Below are positions 48,011 through 56,479 of a stretch of DNA of 64,000 nucleotides, one piece after another. Source of the DNA: Novosphingobium aureum (GTDB lineage Bacteria > Pseudomonadota > Alphaproteobacteria > Sphingomonadales > Sphingomonadaceae); NCBI RefSeq assembly GCF_015865035.1, contig NZ_JADZGI010000001.1, forward strand, positions 2,046,001 to 2,110,000, written 5' to 3'. Every line of letters begins with the position of its first letter. Position 1 is the first letter of the stretch. The translations under genes and the position numbers were made by a program. The notes beneath the pieces are model-generated. The model was given only the letters and a program-made list of their open reading frames with translations, made no database searches and was not told the DNA's origin.

Positions 48011-49758
48011 GCTGCAACATCCTCGGTCTCGAGCGGCATGATCGCCAATTCCGTTTCGGCCACTGTGTCGGTCAGAAAATCGATGCGCGCGAGATCGCTG
48101 CCCAGACGGCAGACCGGCATCCACGAGATCCGCACGATGGCGGATAGCGCGATGCTCCCCTGCCACGGCTGACTAAGCGTGATCCGGCTGTTCTGGCCAT
48201 CCTGTGCGATCCCTGTGATCGAGGCGTATCGCACCGTGCCGTCCGTCAGCGTGAGACAGAGAGCGGTGTAAACCGTGCTCTGTGCGTAATCGCGAAAGGC
48301 GCCGGACCCTTCCACGAGAAGGCTTGAGCTGCCGATCGTCACACTCTCTGCCGCAACGAGATCGGTTTCCCCGCTCGGAAGGAGAAATTCCCCCTGACGC
48401 CCTCGCAAACGGTCGAGGAAATCGAAGAAGTCCTCAATTTCCTCGCGCGATCCAAGGCTGATCAGCATGCGCCGGGTGCCTGACGGAAACCGGATCGGAA
48501 ACGCGTAGTCACGCGTCCCGTGGTTGAAATCGACGAACTCGGCGGACCAGCCGAACCGCACTGCCGCAGCGCTTCGCCAGTTCGGGCGGAACATGCACAC
48601 CTCGCGCCCGGCAAACCGTATCGCGGCGCGAGCGCACATCGATCGGCCCAATGCGCGGGTGATGGTCTGGGAAAGGGCTTCTGTGTCCCCGCTCGGCACG
48701 ATCGGGATGGTATCGACGGGCGTATTGTCCACCTTTGATGCGGCAGTGAAGTCGTCCAGAGCGATGTTGATCGCATGACTACGCACATCCACCATGGCGG
48801 ACAGCCTTTCAGCGGCAGCATCATCGCTTCCGGAAAGGGGGAGGGTGTCGCTGAGCAGGATCAGCGCCTTGTCCACCCCGGCGCCGGGCCCGGCATCGAA
48901 GAAGGTCTGCGCTGCCGCGAAGGCCGCATCGAAGTCCAGCGACCCAATGCCCGGTTGCGACGACAACCAGTCGACCATGTCTTCCACGTCTGTGCGAGAG
49001 GCTTTGCGCCTTACGATGCTGCTCGCATCGGTATTATAGGTCACGAGGCACAGGTCGATCCGCGCGCCGGTCTCGATCCGAGCGGCAACCTGATCGAGAG
49101 CGGTTGCGATGGCGGAAAAGGCCGCCGTTCTCCGCGCACCGGTCATCGTGGGCGACATGCCAATCGCGATGCACAGCGCGCGGGCACGGCGCGGTTCGCT
49201 ACCGGGTTCGACCGAAAAGTCGAAGGTGGCGGCGAGAACGTCGTCGCTCGGCGCAGTACCGCTGATTTCCGCGCCGAGGAAACCGACGCTTCCAGCGATG
49301 ACCGCGCTACCGGCATCCCATTCGCGGTCGAGCGGGGCGGCGAGGGTGAGCGTGTGTCCGGATATCGCGAGCACGTGGGCCGCGACCGGTCGTTCCCCGG
49401 CTTCGCGCAGGAACACGATCATATCGGCGCGCAACCAGTCGGGTAGTGTCTCGAGAACCAGCGTGTCCCCGCCCTGGGCCGAGGAGGTCGCAAGAGCGAC
49501 CTGGCGCGACCAGTCGGGCATCGCGTGCGGGCTGGCCTGGCGCGATGCGAGCAGGCCGCGCACCTCGCGGCGCGTTTCGCCCCGGAACAGGGCATCGAAC
49601 TGGAATGAAATCCGGGGTGTGGGCCGCAGCGCGCGGCGCTGCTCCTTGCCTGATCGCGATTGCCATACCGTGGTGCCGAACTCGCGCGAGACGCGAAACG
49701 GGCGCTGCCAGTTGGGCGGAAACGACCAGATATCGACAGTGGCAGGATCGGTCCGCAT
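48007..49758 (-). CDS. tail protein with degenerate von Willebrand A domain, 583 aa
   Basis: The flanks fit a distal tail protein: FGTTVWQSRSGKEQRRALRP at the N terminus and GTRDYAFPIRFPSGTRRM with FDFLDRLRGRQGEFLLPSG in the C-terminal half. The inserted region, about 185-375, aligns by pattern with the VWA domain of the hub protein (DLCLVTYNTDASSIVRRK, FDAAFAAAQTFFD, SKVDNTPVDTIPIVPSG). Its MIDAS position reads AIGMSPTM, so D-x-S-x-S is lost. First gene of this tail segment; two operators lie upstream. Confidence 0.65.
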   Translation of the reverse strand: MRTDPATVDIWSFPPNWQRPFRVSREFGTTVWQSRSGKEQRRALRPTPRISFQFDALFRGETRREVRGLLASRQASPHAMPDWSRQVALATSSAQGGDTLVLETLPDWLRADMIVFLREAGERPVAAHVLAISGHTLTLAAPLDREWDAGSAVIAGSVGFLGAEISGTAPSDDVLAATFDFSVEPGSEPRRARALCIAIGMSPTMTGARRTAAFSAIATALDQVAARIETGARIDLCLVTYNTDASSIVRRKASRTDVEDMVDWLSSQPGIGSLDFDAAFAAAQTFFDAGPGAGVDKALILLSDTLPLSGSDDAAAERLSAMVDVRSHAINIALDDFTAASKVDNTPVDTIPIVPSGDTEALSQTITRALGRSMCARAAIRFAGREVCMFRPNWRSAAAVRFGWSAEFVDFNHGTRDYAFPIRFPSGTRRMLISLGSREEIEDFFDFLDRLRGRQGEFLLPSGETDLVAAESVTIGSSSLLVEGSGAFRDYAQSTVYTALCLTLTDGTVRYASITGIAQDGQNSRITLSQPWQGSIALSAIVRISWMPVCRLGSDLARIDFLTDTVAETELAIMPLETEDVAA

Positions 49759-49770
49759 CCGGGTTAAATA

Positions 49771-49785
49771 TCACCTAAATGTTGA
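49771..49785. promoter_or_regulatory. operator-like palindrome, site 17
   Basis: TCACC TAAAT GTTGA, in the divergent gap. Its right arm overlaps the -35 element of the rightward promoter. Confidence 0.65.
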
Positions 49786-49810
49786 TAATGGAAGTGCGGC
49801 GTGATAATTC
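49782..49810 (+). promoter_or_regulatory. sigma70-like promoter between operators 17 and 18
   Basis: TTGATA (49782-49787) and TAATTC (49805-49810) with a 17-bp spacer. Operator 17 overlaps its -35 and operator 18 its -10, so it should be tightly repressible. It drives the 49842/49991 pair. Confidence 0.6.
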
Positions 49811-49823
49811 AACCGTGAGTTGA
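49809..49823. promoter_or_regulatory. operator-like palindrome, site 18
   Basis: TCAAC CGTGA GTTGA, with perfect arms, 19 bp upstream of the 49842 start. Confidence 0.65.
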
Positions 49824-49841
49824 ACGAAGGAGCGAGTCGAG

Positions 49842-49994
49842 ATGGGTAAGTGGAGCGCCGGGTTGTCGCCGCGTCAGTGTGCGGTCGTCGTCGCGGTGTT
49901 CTGGTTCACCTCGATCGGCGCCTTGATCGTTCTGCTTGCCCTGCGCCGCGCGAACCGGCGCAGGAAAACCCCCTCCCGGAGACGAACGAAATGA
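49842..49994 (+). CDS. small membrane protein, 50 aa
   Basis: One TM helix (AVVVAVFWFTSIGALIVLLAL) then a very basic tail (RRANRRRKTPSRRRTK). GAAGGAG lies upstream. Overlaps the beta-helix gene by 4 bp, so the two are co-expressed. Function unknown. Confidence 0.5.
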   Translation: MGKWSAGLSPRQCAVVVAVFWFTSIGALIVLLALRRANRRRKTPSRRRTK

Positions 49995-51091
49995 CCACAC
50001 AGACCGAAATTGTCACAATCGACCTCGAGGGTCGCACCCTCATGCGCGAGGCGCTCGCGAGCAACACCCGATATACCAACGGCGGCCTGCAGTATTGCCG
50101 CACGTCGAAGGCCGAGAATATCGTCATCGGCACCGGCATCACGATCTTCACCGGTGAGGAGGATGGTCTCTACTTCGGCAGTTGCACCAATATCGCCGTC
50201 GAGCCCGATGTCCGGGTGACGCTGGCCGAAGGTGTCGAAGCCGCCAAGGGGACCGCCGGAATCCACTTCCGCAAGAGTGCCTCGATCGTGATCGAGAAAA
50301 TCAAGGTCGAACTCGCCTGCAGCGGCCTGGCCCTGCTGGAAGTCGACGGCTTCACCATCACCCGGTCGGACTTTACTGGCTGCAGCGAAGACGGTATCCG
50401 CGTCTTCGGGTCTCAGAACGGCGTGATCGACGCCAACCTGTTCACCCGCTTCCGGCTCGTTAACGAAGCCTCGCACCGCGACGGCGTGCAGATCGCGCCG
50501 TTCTACAATGCGAAGGAAGGCCCCAAGCGTTCGCGCAACATCCTCGTCTCCAACAATCTTGCCTTTGTCGGTGCCGGTGGTGTCGAATTCACCGCGCTGT
50601 TCAATCGTCCCTATCTGCTCGACGGGTCGATGGACGAGAACCCCGAGCAGCCGAACTGCGAGAACGTCGACATGGTCGACAACCTGTGCTTCACCCAGGG
50701 CGGCCATGGTCTGGTCAACCACGGCAACGGGGAGACGAGCCGCAATCTGGTGGTCGGGTATGAAGGCAACGCCTGGGCGAGCGGCAAGTTCGCGGACAAG
50801 CACGTCATCGGCAAGCTCGGGCTCACGGCGTTCACCGGCACGGCCAATGACAACCGGGCCGAACACTTCTACTACCGCGACGAAACCGGCGTGACGTGGC
50901 GCCCGGGCTGGGTGCCCGAAGGTAGCGGTAACGAATGGGTCGAACCCTGGCCGCAGCATGCGATCGACGAGAAGGTTGCCGAATGGATGGCGCGCTTCCG
51001 CCCGGTCGCCCCGGTTGCGCCTGCGCTCCCTGCCGGTGTGACGGACGAACTGCTGGCCTTCTACGATGAGCGCTACGTGCGCCGCGCCTGA
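49991..51091 (+). CDS. right-handed beta-helix protein, 366 aa
   Basis: Coil repeats typical of parallel beta-helix folds are visible (ENIVIGTGITIFTGEEDGLY, CTNIAVEPDVRVTLAEGV, SIVIEKIKVELACSGLALLE, ITRSDFTGCSEDGIRVFG, NVDMVDNLCFTQGGHGLVNH). The fold is common in tailspikes, polysaccharide lyases and decoration proteins. It is transcribed opposite to the tail genes from its own operator-flanked promoter, which is unusual for a structural gene and suggests separate timing or expression in lysogeny. Confidence 0.6.
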   Translation: MTTQTEIVTIDLEGRTLMREALASNTRYTNGGLQYCRTSKAENIVIGTGITIFTGEEDGLYFGSCTNIAVEPDVRVTLAEGVEAAKGTAGIHFRKSASIVIEKIKVELACSGLALLEVDGFTITRSDFTGCSEDGIRVFGSQNGVIDANLFTRFRLVNEASHRDGVQIAPFYNAKEGPKRSRNILVSNNLAFVGAGGVEFTALFNRPYLLDGSMDENPEQPNCENVDMVDNLCFTQGGHGLVNHGNGETSRNLVVGYEGNAWASGKFADKHVIGKLGLTAFTGTANDNRAEHFYYRDETGVTWRPGWVPEGSGNEWVEPWPQHAIDEKVAEWMARFRPVAPVAPALPAGVTDELLAFYDERYVRRA

Positions 51092-51117
51092 TCCGTTTTC
51101 TCAACCCCGCAACGTTG

Positions 51118-51150
51118 GCGCCGCACCTTTCGCGATGAGAGGTGCGGCGC
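51118..51150. terminator. bidirectional terminator between convergent genes
   Basis: GGCGCCGCACCT-type arm pairs with AGGTGCGGCGC across an 11-base loop; TCTTCGTTTC follows on the plus strand. It separates the beta-helix gene from the tape measure gene. Confidence 0.65.
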
Positions 51151-51164
51151 TCTTCGTTTCAGGG

Positions 51165-54100
51165 TCAGCCCAGCGCCTGCTTCACCGCGCTGGAATTGGA
51201 GCGGATGAAGTTGAGCACGGCGCGTTCGCCGGGGCCGGTTCCAAGCCCCTTGGAGATGAAATCGCCCGGATCGAGCGTGTTGACCACGGTGACCTTCATG
51301 TCTCCGCTGCCTCCAGCCTTCCCGCCGTTCGCGCGGTGGCGTGGATCTGCGCGGGTCAGCACTTCCTCGCCGCGCTCGAGCACGGTGGGAACCTCGTCAG
51401 GCGCAAGGCCTGCAATACCGCCGCTGTGGTAGCGCCGCGCATTCTTGAACCAGTGGGGCTGCACCGCAATCACGCCGGTATTCGCGCCATAGGTCGCCTC
51501 GTCGCCGATGACACCGCCACTGTGGGCCTTGACGCCGGCCAGTGCCGAGACGGGCGAGGCCGATCCGCTGGTGCCACCCAGGGCAGAACCTGCGCCCGCC
51601 TGGAAGAGGCCCGAGATCAGGTTGAAGATCATCTGCTGGAGGATCATCTGTGCGATCTGGCGCAGGAAGTCGGCGGCGAACTGGCGGAAGGCGCTGAGCA
51701 GCGAGCCGAAGACGTTCGACCCTTGCGCGACCGATTGGGAGAAGCGGTCGATCGCCGAGGTCATACCCTGCGAGAACTGCTGCGCGATCGTTCGGCCGCT
51801 GATTCCCATGTAGGTCAGCCACTCGGTCGAGCCCTGCTGCGCGGTCTCGATCTGGGTCGTGATCGCGGCAATTCCGTCGGCGGTGAGACCGAGCTGCACG
51901 CGCTCCAGTTCGCTGAGCCCGTTGTAGAACGCCTTGAGCGTCTCGAGCGCATCGATCAGTTCCGAATTGATCTGCTGGATCTGCGGCGTCAGCGCGTCGG
52001 CAAGCTCGGTCTGCCCGAGGTCTCGGTAAAGATCCGCCTGGTCACGCAGGGCGTCGCGCTGGGCCACCAGGTCATCGACCGGTCGCTGCACTTCGGTCAG
52101 GCGGGCCTGCGTCTGTGCCTGCGCGGTCTGCAGGTCGAATTCGGCCGCGGCCAGCTCGCGCGTGCGGGTGATCTGCTCCTCGGTCAGCACGAGCTTTTCC
52201 TGACCGGGCTTCAGGTTTTCGTTCGTGCGGGCGATCTTCTCGCGCAGTTCGGCTTCAGCGCGGTCGACCGCGACGACCTTCTGCGCCGCGATCAACGCGG
52301 TGTCGCGCAGACCGGCCTGCGCGGTAAGGCTGTCGATCGTGCGCTGACGCTCGTCGTTCTCCTGGCTCACGGCCAGATTGAAGCGGTCCTGCTTTTCGGC
52401 GCGATCGTCCTCAAGCCGCGCAATCGCGACCTGACCCGATGTCTGTTCGCGCCCGGTGTCGCCAACGCGCCCGGCGATGAACGTCTCCAGCTCGTCAGCG
52501 GTACGATAGCGACCCTTGCCGCCCTCGGTGCGCAGGTATGACTTGTTGCCCGACAGGACCTGATCGGCGGTCTTGGGGTTCTGGGCGCGAATGATCTGGT
52601 CGACCGGCGTCGCGCCGTCGGCAGTCAGCACGGCCTTGGCGCCCGCGCCGCCGAGGAAGTGGGCGAGGTAGAGGTTGCCCGCGGTCACCTGCGCCCCGAA
52701 ACTCTCGAGGAACTTGGCGTTCTCGCGCGCGTAGTTGTCGATGATCCCGCTTGCGACTTCCTTGTTGTTGCGCAGGGCAAGGATGTTCTCGCGCGATAGC
52801 GTCTCGGCCTGCTCCTTGTAGACCTTGGAAAACTGGTCGATCCAGGTGGTCTCGATGAACTGGCCGTACCCTTGCGCGCTGGAATTCGGATTCTTCGCAG
52901 CACCACCCTCGGCCCCGATGACGCGGCTGTTGAACTGGCGGATCTCGCGTTCGCGTGCCCGGGCGATCTTTTCGGCCGCCTCGGCCTGCTTCTCGTACCA
53001 CTTGGCGGTCGCCTCGGCGATCTTCTCGCGGCGGTATTCGGCCTTGGCGGCCTCCGAAGCGAAGCGGAAATTCTCCTCGAGGTACTTGTCGGCCGCATCA
53101 CCGGCCTCGGTCTTCACCTCGCTCAGCGTCTGCTTGGACAGCTCCTTGGCCGCACTGGTCGCCCGGCGCAGGTCGTCGGTCGCCTTCTCGGTGCGCTGCT
53201 GGTTGGTCGCGAGCGTGTCGCCCTGGTCCTCGAGCGCCACGTTCTGGGACTCGATCGCGGCAAGCTGCTGCTTGAGCGAGGTCTCCTGTTCCTTGTACCC
53301 CTTGAGCGCAGCCTCCAGGCCGCCGCGCGTTCCGGGCAGGGCGCCCTCGAGCTGCTTTTCGACCGAGGCAATCTGCGCGCGCGTCTGGGAAATCTGCTGG
53401 GTGATGTCCTCGGCAGTCTCGGTGCCGCGAAGCCGGCGAAGCGCGGCCGCAGCGTTGCGCGCGATCGTCTCGAGGAAGCGACCGGCCTCCTCAAACGGCT
53501 CGCTGTCCGAAATCAGATCGAGGAATTCGCTCCACGCACCCTTGAGCTCACGAGCGGCATCGCCCCAGGGGCCGCGCATCTTCGACGCGGCTTCGTCCAT
53601 CTTGCGCGCGTAGATGTCGAGCGCGGTGTTGCGCGCCTCGGTCGCGCGCCCCTCTTCGAACAGGCTGCGAATCAGCTCCCGCTCGCTCGAGGTGAGGAAG
53701 TTCAGCGATTCGTCGAGCTCCTTGACGGACTCGTAGCTGCCAGTGAAGGCGCGCGAGACATCCTCGGATGCCTTGACCATCTCGACACCCAGAACGTCGG
53801 CGGTGTCCTGCGCGACGCGTCCGAACTGCTCCATGCGCGAATCGTCGACACCTTCCTTGATGAAGGTGCGCACCGCGGCCAGGGCATCCTCGGCAGAGGC
53901 GCCGTAGTCGTCGATCGCGGTCGCCGCGCGAGACAGCGTTTCAGCGCTGCGCGAAGGCCCGTCTGCATCGATCGTGAGCGTGCCCTGAATCTCGCGCAGC
54001 CTCTCGGCTTCGTCAGCCGCTCGCTTGATTGCGAAGAAGAGCACACCGAGCGCCGAGGTGATCGCAAGTACCGGGGCGCTGGTGAGACCCGTCGCGATGG

Positions 54101-55760
54101 CTGCACCGACGCGCGGGAAGATCTGGACGATCTGTCCACCCTGCTGCGCGAGCGTCTGCATCAGGCTGGTGCCCGAGGCGAGCTGCGTGAAGATGTCGTT
54201 GATCTGGTAGCTCAGGTTGGTGAGCTGGTAGGGGGTGAGCCCCATGAACGAGGGTCGCCCCTTGGAATCGATCCCGTCGATGCCCTGGTTGCGCGCGGCG
54301 CGGTCGGCCTCGGCGCGCAGCAGCTTGAGCGCGGCCTGGTATTCGTCGGCCTCGATCTTGCCCTGCTCGTGCCAGCGCGCGAGCTTGCGCGTTTCTTCGG
54401 CAAGACGCGCCTCGATCGCGGCGAGGGGGTCGATCTGCGCACGCAGCAAGGCAAGCGCCTCGGTCTCCTCGCGCAGCGCACGATCGGCGAGCTTGGCAGC
54501 CTCGGCTTCCTCGCGCAGCATGTCGGCAAGGGCCGTGTCTGCGGCGCGCGGGCCACCGCCGGTCCGGTCGAGGTCGGCGATTGCTGCCTGCAGCCGTCCC
54601 TGTTCCACCAGTCGGCGATTGGTCTCGGCAGCAGCGCTTGCCTTCTGCGCTTCGGCAGCGGCCGCCTTTTCCGATGCCGTTGCGATGGCATCCTCTTCGC
54701 GAAGCTGCTCGGCCAGGAGGGTATCGGCAGCCTTTGTGCCGCCGGCGCGCTGATCGAGGCTTGCGATTGCTGCCTGCAGGCGCCCCTGTTCGACCAGTCG
54801 GCGGTTGGTCTCGGTCGCGGCGGCAGTCTTCTTTTCTTCAGCCTCGGCGGCGCGCTCGGTGGTGCGCGCAAGTTCCGCCTCTTCGCGAAGCTGCTCGGCC
54901 AAGAGGGTATCGGCAGCCTTTGCGCCGCCGGCGCGCTGGTCGATGCTGGCAAGCGCTGCCTGAAGACGACCCTGCTCGACCAGTCGGCGGTTGGTCTCTG
55001 CCGTAGCGGCGGCCTTCTCACGCTCCACGGCCTCGGCGCGTGCGGCAGCCTTCTGCGCGACCGCGTCCGCCTCCTCGATCTGTGCGACCAGTTGGTCATA
55101 GTCGCCGCGATCACGCGTCACCCCGGTTGAAGCCTCGACGGTCTGGAGAACGGCGGCAGACTTGCGCGCAGCCTTCTCCTGCTGCTCCATCGAACGGGTC
55201 ACGTCTTCGGATTCGCGCCGGGCGAAAGAGGCTGCCGCGCCCATGGCGCGCAGGCCCGCTTCCACATCGCCAAGGGCATCGGCGTTGCGCGAATAGGACG
55301 ACTGCGCGGCGGCGAGCGTGCGCTCCAGCTTTCCGGCCTCACGGCCAAGGCGCGCCATCTCCTCCTGTGCCGCCTGGAGCCGGGCCACATAGGGTGCGGT
55401 GTCCCCGCCGTCGAGCGACGCGGTGACGATCTGCGTGCGCATCACGTCGGCCGCTTCGCCCGCGGACTGCATCTGCGCACGCAGGGCGGACAGGCGCGCA
55501 TTGTAATCGACGATCTCGGTGGCCTGTCGCGCGAGACCCTGTGCCGCATCGTCGTAGCGGCCGTTCGCCTTGGCCATGGCGCGGTCCAGGTTCAGTACCT
55601 GAAGCGCCATCTGCTCGAATTCCGACCCGCTGCTCGATGCGCTGGCACCGGCGCGCGCGTTGAGGCTGACCAGTCGTTCGATGGCACCGGCTGCGCGCTC
55701 GAATGCCTTGGACGCTTCGTCCTTGGCGCGGATTACGAGATCGACATCACGCTTCGCCAT
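51165..55760 (-). CDS. tail tape measure protein with lysozyme-like domain, 1531 aa
   Basis: N terminus DLVIRAKDEASKAFERAAG is standard for tape measure proteins, which set tail length. Long coiled-coil stretches follow, including three 62-residue repeats (about 255-430). A hydrophobic region at about 570-590 (AAIATGLTSAPVLAITSALGVLFF) is usual for membrane insertion. At about 945-1075 a transglycosylase-like domain (RVIGAEGGAAKNPNSSAQGYG, YLAHFLGGAGA) could cut peptidoglycan on entry. C-terminal 250 residues include another TM-prone part. Preceded by the frameshift chaperone gene. Confidence 0.85.
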   Translation of the reverse strand: MAKRDVDLVIRAKDEASKAFERAAGAIERLVSLNARAGASASSSGSEFEQMALQVLNLDRAMAKANGRYDDAAQGLARQATEIVDYNARLSALRAQMQSAGEAADVMRTQIVTASLDGGDTAPYVARLQAAQEEMARLGREAGKLERTLAAAQSSYSRNADALGDVEAGLRAMGAAASFARRESEDVTRSMEQQEKAARKSAAVLQTVEASTGVTRDRGDYDQLVAQIEEADAVAQKAAARAEAVEREKAAATAETNRRLVEQGRLQAALASIDQRAGGAKAADTLLAEQLREEAELARTTERAAEAEEKKTAAATETNRRLVEQGRLQAAIASLDQRAGGTKAADTLLAEQLREEDAIATASEKAAAAEAQKASAAAETNRRLVEQGRLQAAIADLDRTGGGPRAADTALADMLREEAEAAKLADRALREETEALALLRAQIDPLAAIEARLAEETRKLARWHEQGKIEADEYQAALKLLRAEADRAARNQGIDGIDSKGRPSFMGLTPYQLTNLSYQINDIFTQLASGTSLMQTLAQQGGQIVQIFPRVGAAIATGLTSAPVLAITSALGVLFFAIKRAADEAERLREIQGTLTIDADGPSRSAETLSRAATAIDDYGASAEDALAAVRTFIKEGVDDSRMEQFGRVAQDTADVLGVEMVKASEDVSRAFTGSYESVKELDESLNFLTSSERELIRSLFEEGRATEARNTALDIYARKMDEAASKMRGPWGDAARELKGAWSEFLDLISDSEPFEEAGRFLETIARNAAAALRRLRGTETAEDITQQISQTRAQIASVEKQLEGALPGTRGGLEAALKGYKEQETSLKQQLAAIESQNVALEDQGDTLATNQQRTEKATDDLRRATSAAKELSKQTLSEVKTEAGDAADKYLEENFRFASEAAKAEYRREKIAEATAKWYEKQAEAAEKIARAREREIRQFNSRVIGAEGGAAKNPNSSAQGYGQFIETTWIDQFSKVYKEQAETLSRENILALRNNKEVASGIIDNYARENAKFLESFGAQVTAGNLYLAHFLGGAGAKAVLTADGATPVDQIIRAQNPKTADQVLSGNKSYLRTEGGKGRYRTADELETFIAGRVGDTGREQTSGQVAIARLEDDRAEKQDRFNLAVSQENDERQRTIDSLTAQAGLRDTALIAAQKVVAVDRAEAELREKIARTNENLKPGQEKLVLTEEQITRTRELAAAEFDLQTAQAQTQARLTEVQRPVDDLVAQRDALRDQADLYRDLGQTELADALTPQIQQINSELIDALETLKAFYNGLSELERVQLGLTADGIAAITTQIETAQQGSTEWLTYMGISGRTIAQQFSQGMTSAIDRFSQSVAQGSNVFGSLLSAFRQFAADFLRQIAQMILQQMIFNLISGLFQAGAGSALGGTSGSASPVSALAGVKAHSGGVIGDEATYGANTGVIAVQPHWFKNARRYHSGGIAGLAPDEVPTVLERGEEVLTRADPRHRANGGKAGGSGDMKVTVVNTLDPGDFISKGLGTGPGERAVLNFIRSNSSAVKQALG
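54480..54995. repeat. 186-bp tandem repeats in the tape measure gene
   Basis: Two full units (54810-54995, 54624-54809) and most of a third (to about 54480) encode the TNRRLVEQGRLQAA...LREE pattern of 62 residues. Copy number may tune tail length. Confidence 0.8.
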
Positions 55761-55766
55761 GGGCTC

Positions 55767-56461
55767 TTAATCTCCGTTCAGGCCTTCGATCAGCCCGGTG
55801 AACTGGTCCCATGCTTCCTTGCTCGCGGTCATTCCGGTCGTCGCGGTCGCCGACTGCACCACCATCCCGATTGTCGCGTAGGCCCGGTTCTGGCGCTCGA
55901 CGATGAGCTCGGCTTCGTCCTTCATCATCCCAATCGGATAGAACTCGGCGTCGGGGTGACCTTCGGCCTTGAGCAGGCTGACCTGGCGGCGGATGCCCCA
56001 GATCCATTCCTTCAGGTCTGCGGCTTCGCGGGCAGGTTCGCCGCGGCCCCCTGAGCCAGTGCGAGGACCACGGCGAGGAATTTTTTTGGCGGCATCTCCG
56101 AAGTGAAGGTGAGATCCGCGATCTTGCCGAGCGCGTCCATCTGCGCGGCGGCGGGCAGCTTCAGCGCGGCGCGCACTTCCTCTTCGAACACCTCGTCCGA
56201 AGGATCCGTCCCCTCGGCCACGACGATGATCTCGGCCATCACGCGCGGCGCGGCGCTGACCGCGACAGTGGTGACGGCAGACACGTCGCCCGGTTCTACG
56301 CTACCCTTGAGCGCGAGCTTGTCGAACAGCGCGGAAAGCTCGCCGGTGTGGCGATAATAGAGGCCGAGCGCATCATACGGCGCGAGGCCGCGGACGGTGA
56401 ACGAGACACCATCCGCGACCTGCACCTGTTTAGTCGGCAACGTGAGATTACGCAGTCCCAT
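55767..56461 (-). CDS. tail assembly chaperone GT, made by -1 frameshift, 231 aa
   Basis: Translation begins with the G protein (56461). At the A7 run (56087-56081, minus strand) a classic A-AAA-AAA slippery heptamer is in phase. A -1 slip opens a frame without stops for 104 codons, through ATT CCT CGC... to EWIWGIRRQVSLLKAEG, DAEFYPIGMMKDEAE and TAA at 55769-55767. This is the G/GT arrangement of lambda-type siphophages, placed between the major tail and tape measure genes as expected. No ATG precedes the downstream part, so it depends on the shift. Confidence 0.8.
56012..56461 (-). CDS. tail assembly chaperone G, 149 aa
   Basis: Zero-frame product of the chaperone gene: LTLPTKQVQVADGVSFTVRGLAPYDAL at the N terminus, then helical with EVFEEEVRAALKLP, and a short C terminus after the slippery site. 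It binds the tape measure protein during tail assembly, in excess over GT. Located 19 bp after the major tail protein gene. Confidence 0.75.
   Translation of the reverse strand: MGLRNLTLPTKQVQVADGVSFTVRGLAPYDALGLYYRHTGELSALFDKLALKGSVEPGDVSAVTTVAVSAAPRVMAEIIVVAEGTDPSDEVFEEEVRAALKLPAAAQMDALGKIADLTFTSEMPPKKFLAVVLALAQGAAANLPAKPQT
56081..56087 (-). other. A7 slippery heptamer for -1 frameshifting
   Basis: On the minus strand the zero frame reads CCA AAA AAA TTC, giving A-AAA-AAA in the correct register. Structure downstream (CTCGCCGTGG...) is GC-rich and could pause ribosomes. Confidence 0.8.
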
Positions 56462-56479
56462 CGTGTCTCACCTGCCTCC

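Noticed and set aside
52872..55130. 752-codon plus-strand ORF opposite the tape measure gene
   Set aside because: Produced by repetitive coiled-coil codons in antisense; no independent evidence.
55747..56007. 86-codon ORF MDLGHPPPGQ... between chaperone and tape measure genes
   Set aside because: The frame is Arg/Pro-rich noise; the -1 frameshift frame in the same DNA gives a protein-like sequence.
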